Shown here in pieces: positions 17,269 to 26,026 of a DNA stretch of 64,000 nt. The stretch is taken from the NCBI GenBank assembly GCA_964522105.1, contig CAZFVA010000016.1, positions 1-64,000 of the forward strand. Direction: 5' to 3'. The notes under the pieces were generated by a model. The model had not been told where the DNA came from. It made no database searches and saw only the letters and a list, made by a program, of their open reading frames with translations. A program made the position numbers and the translations under genes. Positions within the stretch are counted from its first letter, which is position 1; each line of letters starts with the position of its first letter. This stretch comes from JAGOFO01 sp964522105. GTDB taxonomy: Bacteria > Myxococcota_A > UBA9042 > DTJE01.

Positions 17269-17778
17269 TCAATCCTTCTTAAACAGGGCCCGGACCTTGG
17301 TCATCTTCTTTTTTCTGGACGGGAAGAACGAAAGTTTTCCCTTCACCAGCATAAGAACCGCGTTCCACAAGTCCTGGAACAGATTGAGAGTTCTCATCTT
17401 CAATTCTGCGACCAGGGTAAGCTCGAACGAGCGGCCGAACATCTGAACGCCGTTCAGGAACGACTTATGGAAGGCCATCAGCTTGCGGGCCTTCGGATGA
17501 ACCTTTTTCGCCTCGACAGATTTTTCACAAAGAAGGTCCATCAGATGCGGCAGATTCACTTCCTGAGGACATCTTGAGTAGCATGTCTGACAACCGGCGC
17601 AGTACCAGATGCTGGTGCTGGAAAGCACTTTGTCCACCTGATCAACCTGGACCAGTCTTATGACCTGATGCGGAAGAATATCCATGAACGGAGCCATCTG
17701 GCAGCCGGCGCTGCATTTGCCACACTGGTAGCAATTGGTCGCGTCGCTGTCCCATCTTTTTTCAAGGTGCTTGCTCAT
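17269..17778 (-). CDS. hdrC: HdrC: iron-sulfur subunit C, first gene of the operon
   Basis: 169 aa. Two [4Fe-4S] motifs: CYQCGKCSAGC (Cys 16, 19, 22, 26) and CAGCQTCYSRCP (Cys 60, 63, 66, 70), the standard HdrC arrangement, and a C-terminal basic helix. HdrC relays electrons from HdrA to HdrB. ATG is preceded by GAGGA at 5 nt. It heads the hdrCBA-flxDCBA operon; a promoter and 5' UTR hairpin are annotated just upstream. Confidence 0.92.
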   Translation of the reverse strand: MSKHLEKRWDSDATNCYQCGKCSAGCQMAPFMDILPHQVIRLVQVDQVDKVLSSTSIWYCAGCQTCYSRCPQEVNLPHLMDLLCEKSVEAKKVHPKARKLMAFHKSFLNGVQMFGRSFELTLVAELKMRTLNLFQDLWNAVLMLVKGKLSFFPSRKKKMTKVRALFKKD

Positions 17779-17804
17779 CGAAGTCCTCTTTAACCCCCGA
17801 ATGT

Positions 17805-17828
17805 GGGAACTTTACAAAAGTAATTCCC
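17805..17828 (-). promoter_or_regulatory. Hairpin or dyad in the hdrC leader
   Basis: GGGAA and TTCCC enclose a TTAC-TTTT-GTAA palindrome with a 2-nt bulge. It lies between the proposed hdrC promoter and the hdrC Shine-Dalgarno sequence, so it may be an mRNA hairpin or an operator. It does not match the Rex consensus (TTGTGAA-N4-TTCACAA). Confidence 0.35.
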
Positions 17829-17841
17829 ATTTTGCTGGACA

Positions 17842-17870
17842 AGTATTCAGGACATGACACATCGAGTCAA
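17842..17870 (-). promoter_or_regulatory. Candidate sigma70-type promoter of the hdr-flx operon
   Basis: On the minus strand TTGACT (17870-17865), 17-nt spacer, AATACT (17847-17842). The 14-mer TGATCCGCTTGACT that contains the -35 is repeated exactly at the kimA promoter (28047-28060). Confidence 0.45.
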
Positions 17871-17946
17871 GCGGATCATAAGGGAGTTAAGTGATTTTAT
17901 TCACAGATGCGGTCAGGTGCGGGCCGGTCGCCGGATTGAGTGCTTT

Positions 17947-18951
17947 TCAGACTGCGCCGCGGCACGTTTCAAATGTCGGTGTACAGCCCTCGGTTTCCTG
18001 GCATTCCATGCAACTTTCGGACGATGGGTCGGTCATACAGGGCATTGCGCAGTTGTTCAAGACGCATACGGCGGCGTCTGAATAACAGGCCGCGCATCCC
18101 GGGGTCAGATTGGTGGCGTCCTTTGTGCACAGGGCGGCACAAGCCGTTGCGTTCGGGTCCGACATACAACTGAGTGTGCAGCTTGTCGCGTGCGACCTGA
18201 TGTCGGCCTGGTCAGCTTGAATCAGGGCCAGATCGGCTTCGCTCTGGCATCTGTCGGCAGGATTTTCCACCGTTCCACACGCCGTTTCGCATTCTTCCAT
18301 GGTGGTAAACGTAAAGTCGCACCAGGGCCCGCAGCCGCAACAGCCCGGACAGGTGCCGATGCAGGTTTCGCCATTGAATATGAAGAGGTTGGCTGCATCG
18401 CACGTTTCAAGAATCTCGGATTCCTGTATGGTTACGCAAGCTTGCCCTTCAAGGGTGCAGACGCCCGGTCCGGCGTATTGGAATCCGCAGTCGAGTTCGC
18501 ACGGGCAGAAGGCTGCACCGTGGCACGCTTCGTTCAAGTCGCAGTCGTCGTCGGTCCAGCACCGGTCTGTCAGGGGGGATTCGACACACAGACCGAAATC
18601 GTGCGTTTCTGTTCCGATACACCTGCCGTCGCAGTCGTCATCCGTCAGGCAGCACCCGGCCGGGATGTGCACGTCCAGGGGCAGGTCTGTTACCAAATCG
18701 GTTGTGACGTCCGCAGACGCATCAGCCGAACTGTCAGGCATGTCTGGTATGTCCGCCGATACGTCGGCACCGGCAGTGTCCGGGGCGATGTCATGGCGCA
18801 CATCTGCCACGCCGTCAGTCGTCACATTGTCTGTAGCTGCAACGTCAGGTACATCCAGCCGGCCAAGGTCCCCGGCGTCCTGATTGGACGATCCGGTACC
18901 GCAGGAAGCAACAGCTAACGTCAGTAACAATGTTGTGAAGATGTTTTTCAA
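17947..18951 (-). CDS. Cysteine-rich secreted lipoprotein
   Basis: 334 aa from a TTG start with GGGGG 5 nt upstream. Lipobox LAVASC, lipid at Cys 17. Residues ~20-98 are an Asp/Val/Thr/Ala-rich tether with repeated DxxxD and TTD units. The central part (~100-220) has many Cys (CCLTDDDCDGRC; CPGCCGCGPWC), and the C-terminal ~100 residues a helical Cys-pair pattern (CTLSCMSDPNATACAALC; CMTDPSSESCMEC) seen in myxobacterial Cys-rich repeat proteins. No catalytic motif. It starts 32 bp after the GAF-domain gene on the same strand, so they may be co-transcribed. Function unknown. Confidence 0.8.
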   Translation of the reverse strand: MKNIFTTLLLTLAVASCGTGSSNQDAGDLGRLDVPDVAATDNVTTDGVADVRHDIAPDTAGADVSADIPDMPDSSADASADVTTDLVTDLPLDVHIPAGCCLTDDDCDGRCIGTETHDFGLCVESPLTDRCWTDDDCDLNEACHGAAFCPCELDCGFQYAGPGVCTLEGQACVTIQESEILETCDAANLFIFNGETCIGTCPGCCGCGPWCDFTFTTMEECETACGTVENPADRCQSEADLALIQADQADIRSHATSCTLSCMSDPNATACAALCTKDATNLTPGCAACYSDAAVCVLNNCAMPCMTDPSSESCMECQETEGCTPTFETCRGAV

Positions 18952-18983
18952 TGTGACCCCCGCCTTAATGTGACTATTTCCAG

Positions 18984-19478
18984 TTAAGCATCCCGCAATG
19001 CCTTCATGGCAGGCGCCAGAATGCGGCCGACCGATTCCAGAAAAGCTTCATCGTCACGGCTGAAACCGGACACTTCGGTGCTGTCTATGTCAATTTGACC
19101 CAGAATTTCGCCGGATGTGCCCGCCGCACTGTCGCCGGTTGTAACATCCCGCACCAGCACGACTATTTCTGATCGCGTCTGCAGGTTGCAGGCCAGGTAG
19201 TTGTCAAGCAGGCGCACGTCGCCAACGATCTGGTTTTTGTTCTGCGCCACAGCCGTCCCGCAGACGCCACGGCCAACCGGTATGCGCACGTGGTCGGTAG
19301 TCGGCCCGACGTAAGGCCCCACCCGCAGTTCATCACCATGCAAAATGTATACGCCGACCCAGTAGTACTTTGGAAAAGCGTCTTTGATAAGTTGCATTGC
19401 GTTCAGGATCGTTTGTGCCGGGTCAGCACCTGGAGTTGCTGTGTCTCTGATGGCCGTCAATAACTCGTTTTGATACAT
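18984..19478 (-). CDS. GAF-domain protein, free-methionine-(R)-sulfoxide-reductase-like
   Basis: 164 aa from ATG 19478 (MYQNELLTAIRDTATPG); upstream in-frame ATGs give a Pro/Ser/Lys-rich extension with no conservation and would overlap the divergent lipoprotein. The GAF core fits fRMsr (YebR/MsrC family): YYWVGVYILHGDELRVGPYV, VRIPVGRGVCGTAVAQN, NYLACNLQTRSEIVV and GQIDIDSTEVSGFSRDDE. Two of the three cysteines used in catalysis are present (GVC and LAC); the first one is replaced in TTDHVRIP. Some relatives also lack it. Role: repair of oxidised free methionine, or a plain GAF sensor. Confidence 0.75.
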   Translation of the reverse strand: MYQNELLTAIRDTATPGADPAQTILNAMQLIKDAFPKYYWVGVYILHGDELRVGPYVGPTTDHVRIPVGRGVCGTAVAQNKNQIVGDVRLLDNYLACNLQTRSEIVVLVRDVTTGDSAAGTSGEILGQIDIDSTEVSGFSRDDEAFLESVGRILAPAMKALRDA

Positions 19479-19608
19479 GATTATGTCACTGCGTCCTTTC
19501 CAGATTGTCGGTTTCCGGCTTCCCGCCCAAGGGAACCGGTTCTGGTTCTTGACTGCCTTTTTCGGCAGGAATAATCTAGCAGCAACTGTAACTCTTTTGG
19601 GGAAAATC

Positions 19609-20058
19609 ATGCGTAAACAATGCTTTGTGCTGTCGCTGCTGGCATTTGTGCTGGTCCTCGGCTGTGAAGAAACTGGTGGTGGAAATGATACCGGTAATGA
19701 CAGCAATGTTGGCTCTGATGATGTGGAAGTAGTGGAAGGGCAGGATCTGGCGATTGGAACTGACGTTATTGCTGGTGATAAACTGGGTGCCTGTGTTCTT
19801 CAGAACAATGTACCGGAAATTACGGCCTGTATGATTTATTGTGGCGAGACCGGGATAATGCTTGATGCTCAGAAGCAGGGCTGCGAAGCTAACGGCTACT
19901 GGGTTGACGAGCCTGTTTGTCCGGCCGGTTCCCTTGGTGTCTGCCGTGTTGATGCTATTATGTGCGAGCAATACTGCTACCAGGACGCAGACCTGACAGT
20001 GGCCGAATCGCTGGAAAACTGTATTGAGATTTGCGGCGGTACTTTCGAAACGTTCTGA
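19609..20058 (+). CDS. Small cysteine-containing lipoprotein
   Basis: 149 aa from ATG 19609 with GGGGA 5 nt upstream. Signal peptide with lipobox LVLGC (lipid Cys 19), a Gly/Asn/Asp/Val tether (~20-55), then a compact domain with 9-10 Cys (GACVLQNNVPEITACMIYC; CRVDAIMCEQYCYQDADL). No known family is recognised. It is followed after 27 bp by the S8 protease gene in the same direction, so it may be processed or bound by that protease; this is only a context guess. It is divergent from the fRMsr-like gene. Confidence 0.75.
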   Translation: MRKQCFVLSLLAFVLVLGCEETGGGNDTGNDSNVGSDDVEVVEGQDLAIGTDVIAGDKLGACVLQNNVPEITACMIYCGETGIMLDAQKQGCEANGYWVDEPVCPAGSLGVCRVDAIMCEQYCYQDADLTVAESLENCIEICGGTFETF

Positions 20059-20085
20059 TGATATGCGGGGTTTGAAGCGAACCGG

Positions 20086-22041
20086 ATGATTTGTAAAAGT
20101 GGTGTTGCTGGTCGTTTTCTGTCGGTCCTGATGTTACTTACCTTTGCGGTTTCAGCCGTTGTTGTTTTGCGGGCATCCGATTCGTCAGCAGCAGGTGGCA
20201 TTTCAGCCGAACCTCCATTAATGCCGGTATTGTCCTATGTTGGCGTTGACGGGCGTCTGGTGTCGCTGCAGCAGATTTCTGCTGATATTCCGGGGCTTGC
20301 AAGGTTCAGTACGGACAACCCGCGCAGGCCGCTGCGCCTTGGTAACGGGCTGCTTGTTCGTTTTACCGGGCCGACCCGTGAAGTGCCGGGTGATCTGATG
20401 GCGCTGGCAGGTATTAACCCGGAACGACCGATTGACCGCGAAATGACGACCTGGCTTTTTCGTGCTGACGGTCCGGAAAGTGTGCTGATGGCATCCCGAA
20501 TTCTTGCTGGACGGCCCGGTGTCCGATGGGCACTGCCCGACTTCGTGGTTCATTTTGATTTGCATTCTATCCCCGGGCGAAATGATGTACCTCCAAACAC
20601 CTATGATCCTTTTTACTCGCAGCAGTGGGCGTTCCTGCCCGGGGAGACCGGTACGATTGACGCTCAGATCGCCTGGAATGTGACGAAAGGGGATCCCCGG
20701 GTTGTTGTCGCCGTGATTGATACCGGGGTCGACAATCTTCATCCCGACCTTGGTGCCGATCGGTTTGTGCCTGGATGGGATGCCCTGGAAAGTGATGATA
20801 ACGCCTGGCCGGGGCCGCTGGCGGCCGGTGGCCATGGCACTCACTGCGCCGGAATCATCGGTGCCCTGCATAACGATCGTGGCGTCGCCGGGCTGTGCCC
20901 TGACTGCAAACTGATGGGGCTTCGTTTCTTGACCGGTCTGCCGGGTGATGAGCACGTGGCTGAACTTTCAAATGCCGCCGAAGCGCTGCATCAGGCCGCT
21001 GACAAAGGCGCCTGGGTTATCAACAATTCCTGGGGCATTTACAACATTAACAAGCCGAAAGTGCCGATGGAGCCGATCCTGGAAGCTGCCCGCTACGCCG
21101 CAACACATGGCGGACCTGATGGGAACGGCGCCTTCGTTGTGTTTGCATCCGGCAATCAGACCGGGTGGGATGAAGCCGCTCAGAAGGCATACGCATTGAA
21201 AATTGCCGCTGACGATCTGGCCGCTTTGCCTGAAGTAATGTCTGTAGGGGCGACAGGACCGGATGACGTGCGGCAGTTGTATTCCCAGTACGGCCCCGAG
21301 CTGGATATCACAGCTCCCGGTGGCGGATTCCTGCCGACCGATCCGCAGATAGTGACACTGGACACTTCCGGTGAAACGGCAGGGAAGGGTAACGGCGCGA
21401 ACAAGGGCGACGGTGCCCACTATGCGTCGGCACTGCTTCTGGAAGCAACACAGAACGGCCTTTCTGAACCTGACTTGACCGGAGAAGTAACCGTGTATTT
21501 CAACGGAACTTCCTCGGCGGCCCCGATGGTGGCCGGTGTGGCCGCGTTGATATGGTCGGCGGATCTTCTGGACGGACAGATTGACCTTTCTGCTGCTGAT
21601 GTGCGGCGGATAATTGAGGCTACGGCAGACAAAGTTGGACCACTGCCATATGCGGCAGGACGCAACGACGAATATGGACATGGTCGGTTGAATGCAGGAA
21701 GGGCTGTTGAGGTCGCCGTTCAGGGTCTGGACGTCATTGAATCAGATACAGTTTCGGCAGAAGATTCGTCGGATTCAGGTCTGAAACAGGACGTTATTAC
21801 AGGGGAAAATGTCGCCGCAGATTCCGGCCCGGTCGAAACCGGGACCGTCGATGCCGGCCTGACCGATTACGGGACGGTTATCGTTGATAATTCAATTGAA
21901 ACGGGTGGCGGCGGCTGTTCGGCGTCGGGCAATCTGGCTGCCGGATCAGGTTCCCACCAATCCCTGGTTTTTTTGTTGCTTGCATTGCTTCTGTTTACTG
22001 GCGTGCTGTCCTGTCGGCTTTCAACAAAACGGCTTCGTTGA
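20086..22041 (+). CDS. Subtilisin-family (S8) serine protease with a MYXO-CTERM-like C-terminal anchor
   Basis: 651 aa. Signal peptide (~1-30), propeptide-like region (~40-190), then the S8 catalytic domain: Asp 212 in VVAVIDTGVD, His 250 in GGHGTHCAG, oxyanion Asn 356 in FASGNQTG and Ser 476 in FNGTSSAAPMVAGVA. All catalytic residues are intact. The C-terminus has an Asp/Thr/Val-rich spacer, GGGGCSASG (Cys 611), a ~16-residue hydrophobic helix and the basic end CRLSTKRLR. This tripartite tail is like the MYXO-CTERM / myxosortase signal (Cys motif, TM, Arg cluster). Start ATG has only a weak upstream Shine-Dalgarno and may be coupled to the small lipoprotein gene. Its 3' end overlaps the convergent metallopeptidase gene by 47 bp. 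Confidence 0.92.
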   Translation: MICKSGVAGRFLSVLMLLTFAVSAVVVLRASDSSAAGGISAEPPLMPVLSYVGVDGRLVSLQQISADIPGLARFSTDNPRRPLRLGNGLLVRFTGPTREVPGDLMALAGINPERPIDREMTTWLFRADGPESVLMASRILAGRPGVRWALPDFVVHFDLHSIPGRNDVPPNTYDPFYSQQWAFLPGETGTIDAQIAWNVTKGDPRVVVAVIDTGVDNLHPDLGADRFVPGWDALESDDNAWPGPLAAGGHGTHCAGIIGALHNDRGVAGLCPDCKLMGLRFLTGLPGDEHVAELSNAAEALHQAADKGAWVINNSWGIYNINKPKVPMEPILEAARYAATHGGPDGNGAFVVFASGNQTGWDEAAQKAYALKIAADDLAALPEVMSVGATGPDDVRQLYSQYGPELDITAPGGGFLPTDPQIVTLDTSGETAGKGNGANKGDGAHYASALLLEATQNGLSEPDLTGEVTVYFNGTSSAAPMVAGVAALIWSADLLDGQIDLSAADVRRIIEATADKVGPLPYAAGRNDEYGHGRLNAGRAVEVAVQGLDVIESDTVSAEDSSDSGLKQDVITGENVAADSGPVETGTVDAGLTDYGTVIVDNSIETGGGGCSASGNLAAGSGSHQSLVFLLLALLLFTGVLSCRLSTKRLR

Positions 22042-24771
22042 AGCGGATATTGTTGACAGTTGTCTGCCTGATTTTCTTCATCAGTCCGGTCGCGGTCTTC
22101 GTAACAGTTTTTGGAACAGGCCAGCTTGCTTCGGCCTTCGCTCCGTAGCCGGTATCGGTTGACTGCACGGTTACTTTGACAGGACCACGGACGTGCCGCA
22201 GCTTGAATTCCCGCCGCCATGTCTGATCGTTTCCAGACACAACTGAAGTCAGCGGCTCGCGTACGTTCCCCACTTCCATAACCGCGTTCTCTGGCAACAC
22301 AACATTCAGTACCGGTGGTTTGCGCAGTTTTCCCGTCAGATTCACAGTCGCGACAATCGTAATGCTGTTGTCCCGGTTTCTGGTTCCGGCCAGTTTCAAC
22401 TGAAGGGGCGGACGAACCATTCCGGTCATTGTAACGTCCTGCACGGTATTCGGCTGTGGCGCAAATGATGAAAGCTGGGCAGACTGCTGCGGGCACAACG
22501 GTGTGCCGTCGTAAGGGAATTTCGAGACATCACGGATAGTTGCAGTCATTGACGTCTTCAGTTCCGGGCGTCCGCACAGTGCGGCGTCAACGAAATCAAC
22601 ATAGTCAGTTCCGACTGCCGCGCGGTCATTGTCCATGAATCGGTCAGACACCATGGTTTCCATCACGGTTGCCGTACCAAGCGCAGTACCGTCGTCATTG
22701 TCTTCAGGTACTTCGCTGCCATCCCACAAGTCCCAGATCATCTGTGTCAGATACATTTCGTCCAGTGGCTGGGNNNNNNNNNNNNNNNNNNNNNNNNNNN
22801 NNNNNNNNNNNNNNNNNNNNNNNNNNNNNNNNNNNNNNNNNNNNNNNNNNNNNNNNNNNNNNNNNNNNNNNNNCCATCCCACAAGTCCCAGATCATCTGT
22901 GTCAGATACATTTCGTCCAGTGGCTGGGACATTGCGCCTGAAAACACAGGCGGGGTAAAAGCGCCAACGGTGCTTTCGCCCTTTCCAAAGTCGATCCACC
23001 ACGCGCTGGTTGACCCCGAACCGTAGTCAATAATTAACCACATCAAGGTGTCGCGGGCACCTGCCACGCGGGACTGCGTTGATATTCCGAAGAAGTTGGA
23101 AAACGCCTCGGCCCAGGCGAACGGTGGCGTAATAAGTTGTCCGACGACGTGCGACCCGCCCGGCGAGTCACTGCGTGAAAAGTTGTTCTGCAGGTAATGT
23201 CCGAATTCGTGCAGTACGCCTGCTGCCGCCCACGGGCCCGAAGTCCCTTCCCCGCCGCCTATGAAGATGGATTGTGCAAGGTAAGGACCGCCTTCAACGT
23301 GCTGAGTGACTTTACCGTAAGCCAGTCCTGCGCTCCACGGCGCGTCCGGGGACCACAGCAGGGCCAGTCCAGGCAGACCGAAAGTTGAGGTGGCCAGGTA
23401 ATTCAGAATGTCATCCATGCCTTCAATCGCCAGACGGAATATGTGGATTGCCCCGGACCCCTGTTCGACCGTAACTGTTGTTGTCCCGGTATTCATGCCG
23501 GATACCGGTACAGTCCATGCCCACATCGGCGACGTGAGCGGGCCCGGGTCCCCGCCTTTCTTCGGTTTAAGGACGGCAATCAGCAGTATCCCGGCCGGAT
23601 TGTAACCAGCCGTTATCAGTAGTTCTTCGCCGCCCGCAAGTGCCTTTGAAAGTGGTACCTGGAACGTCCCGTCGGCTTTGGCATCGGCCTGTCCAATGGC
23701 GGTCCCGCCGGCGTCAACGACTGTCACTGGAACGTGTCCTGCCGCGATTGTGCGTCGTGACCCCAGGGAAACGGCATCCCATTCGTCGAACGCCGGTTCC
23801 ATGACTTCGTATTTCAAAGTTCCGGTCAGTACACCGCCAGGTGGGGTAATGCAATTGCCGTTGCTGCAAAGCTGGTCGTCATCACAGGTGCCGCACAGTC
23901 CGCCACAGCCGTTATTGCCGCATTCCTTTGAACCACAGTCCGGCTGGCACGTAGCGCCACATTCCCGGACTGCAGCCCCGGTCGGGTCCGAGCCGCTGCC
24001 GCCGCAGTCGTATCCCTGAAAGGCTTCCATCTGGAACCAGCCGCATGAATTCTGAGGTGCCGGGTTTTTCGCGCAGTCATTGCAGTACAGACGGCCCCGG
24101 TCGCACCAGACGACGCGCCCCTGATCGTCGCAGCAGCCGAAAGAGCTTGTCGAGGACGGACAGTCGCTTCCGCTTGGTTCGGCAAATCCTTTGCATACGT
24201 CGGGATACTCGGCCCCCGGGTCGGCACAGTTGCCGTTCTGACAAGTCTGCCCATTTTCGCAGGCGCCACATGAACCTTCACACCCGTCATCGCCGCACGT
24301 GCGCCCGGCACAGTCCCGGATACATGTAACGCCGCATGCAAGCGGGTATATGTTTGACGGGTCGGCGCCGTTGCCGCCGCAGTCATATCCGGCAAATTTG
24401 TCAACGACGCGCCATCCGCAAGTGTTGTTATCGACAGGGTTCTTTTTGCAGTCGAAGCAGTAAAGGTCGTTGTCCTGACACCAGACGACGCGGCCATCTG
24501 TGTCGCAACAGCCAAGCGTGCTTGTTCCAGTGCAGGAATCACCTGACGGCTTGTCAAAGCCCTTGCAGGCGATTGGATAAATGTCAGGGTTGCCATTTGC
24601 GTCGTCTGCGATTGTCGTATCTGCTGCGACGTCACCGGATGATGTATCAGAACCTGTGTCCGGGGTCATAACATCCATAACGTCGGATGTCGCCGGATCC
24701 CCTGAACATCCAGTCAGAACGATAAACGCAGCCGGTATTATTAAGATCAGGTCTTTTCTTGAAAATGCCAT
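21995..24771 (-). CDS. HExxH zinc-metallopeptidase-like lipoprotein with two 18-Cys repeats (interrupted by an assembly gap)
   Basis: Collapsing the 155-base artefact gives one 873-aa protein. Lipobox VLTGC (lipid Cys 22) is followed by an Asp/Thr tether. Residues ~65-182 and ~189-307 are tandem copies of a domain with 18 Cys each, with shared landmarks CKGF, FGCC or LGCC, GRVVWC, CGW, GYDCGG and NGNC. Next is a beta-rich region (~312-450), then the catalytic-like helix VLHEFGHYLQNNF (HEFGH 521-525) with a possible third ligand in FAWAEAFSNFFG (Glu ~555). The C-terminal ~250 residues are beta-rich. ATG follows GGAG by 6 nt. Family-level assignment beyond 'gluzincin-like' is not possible by eye. 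Confidence 0.82.
22719..22928. other. Scaffold gap (22774-22873) with duplicated 55-bp flanks
   Basis: 22719-22773 and 22874-22928 are identical and separated by exactly 100 N. Assembly artefact inside the metallopeptidase gene; collapsing it restores the frame. Confidence 0.95.
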
Positions 24772-24835
24772 CTGGATCTCCGTTGCCGTTTCCCGATGGC
24801 CTGCGGTCGCAGGCTGCGGCAGTTGGTCAAAATTG

Positions 24836-25915
24836 TCAGTTACAGGCAGGGGCGGCCGGTGTCGTGGTACAGACGTTCAAGACTTTGTCGCAAAGACCAC
24901 TGGCACAGGCTAATGAAACCCCCGGGAAGTCGAACGAATTGCGCGTCGGGTCGCATTCATCGCCCAGGTCAAGGCGCATCTGACATTTCTCTTCCGGGAA
25001 GGGCAGGCAGTACATGCCGTCTTCACAAGTGTCCCAGGACTGACAGTCAGCCCCCAGTCCGATAAGCGGCTTGCAGATGTTCAAGGTGCGGTCACACCAG
25101 CCATCTTTGCAGAACTGTCCCGGTGAGCACGTAGTTCCCGGTCCCGGCAGTTCGCGGCACGTTGAACCATCGCAGAAACTGGCCGCACAGACGTCCTTTT
25201 CCGCGTCGCAGTTCTGTCCAGGTTGTCTGATGAATTTTTTTGCCATGCACCTGAATTCGTCGCTGGCGTTCAACTGGCAACTGTATCCAGGCAGGCATCC
25301 GCCAAAATCGCAGATCTGGCCTTCGCCAACCTGAGCGGTGCAGGCACCTTCACAGACAGTGGTGTTTGGAAAGCGACAGAAGAAACCGGTCGGACATTCT
25401 TCGTCCATTGCGCAGGCGTCGCCGTCGCCGGCATCGCCGACCAGTCCGGATGACAAAGTGCGCGTCGCGTTGCAGTCACCGTCTTTCAACAGGGCCAGAT
25501 ACGTGCAGGCGGCGGCTTCGTCCACCCACAGTTTGTCTTTGTTAAACCGTACTTCATAGGCTGCCTGTACCGGTCGAACCTGACCTTCCAGCATCCAGCG
25601 GCGGTTTGCCGGGCGCTGCCAGAAATTCAGTCTGTCCCCGGAAGAACAATGGCCATAGAAGCCGTCCAGTGATTCGATCAGTCTGTCGAAGTAGTCGGCA
25701 GTCGTTACGCCACAGTTAATATCGGGAAGGTCTGTTGCAGGCAGGTCGCGGTGACCAACATTGTCGGAGGTGATTGTACCGTCTTCCGGTGACTGAGTGT
25801 CCCCGATTACAAGATCGGTAAAACCATTGTCCGCCTCTGAAGATGGCGTGCCGCACCCTGTGATGGCCAGAAGTGCTGATGCCACTGCAAAACAGAACGC
25901 AAAAAATCTAATCAT
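24836..25915 (-). CDS. Cysteine-rich (Dickkopf-like pattern) lipoprotein
   Basis: 359 aa from ATG 25915, supported by GGGGA 4 nt upstream; an earlier in-frame ATG at 25948 lacks a Shine-Dalgarno. Lipobox AITGC (lipid Cys 21) and a short Asp/Thr tether. A helical region (~70-150, YFDRLIESLDGFYGHC) precedes a Cys-rich half with repeated 'CxxxxxCxxGxxC' units (DACAMDEECPTGFFCRF; CSPGQFCKDGWCDRTLNIC; CASGLCDKVLNVC). The pattern is common in myxobacterial surface lipoproteins of unknown role. Located 64 bp downstream of the metallopeptidase on the same strand side but in the order lipoprotein then metallopeptidase in the genome, each with its own Shine-Dalgarno. Confidence 0.8.
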   Translation of the reverse strand: MIRFFAFCFAVASALLAITGCGTPSSEADNGFTDLVIGDTQSPEDGTITSDNVGHRDLPATDLPDINCGVTTADYFDRLIESLDGFYGHCSSGDRLNFWQRPANRRWMLEGQVRPVQAAYEVRFNKDKLWVDEAAACTYLALLKDGDCNATRTLSSGLVGDAGDGDACAMDEECPTGFFCRFPNTTVCEGACTAQVGEGQICDFGGCLPGYSCQLNASDEFRCMAKKFIRQPGQNCDAEKDVCAASFCDGSTCRELPGPGTTCSPGQFCKDGWCDRTLNICKPLIGLGADCQSWDTCEDGMYCLPFPEEKCQMRLDLGDECDPTRNSFDFPGVSLACASGLCDKVLNVCTTTPAAPACN

Positions 25916-26026
25916 GCTTTCCCCATTTCCCGGTTTCAAACCGGACAACTCAATTTCAGATCAATAATATGGCATAGACTGCCAAAATTCATCAACTGTC
26001 TTATTGAAAATTCAGTGATTGCCGGT

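Noticed and set aside
17805..17828. Rex operator upstream of the hdr operon
   Set aside because: The dyad does not match TTGTGAA-N4-TTCACAA.
19479..19706. N-terminal extension of the GAF-domain protein
   Set aside because: Low-quality sequence without conservation; it would overlap the divergent lipoprotein start and its Shine-Dalgarno.
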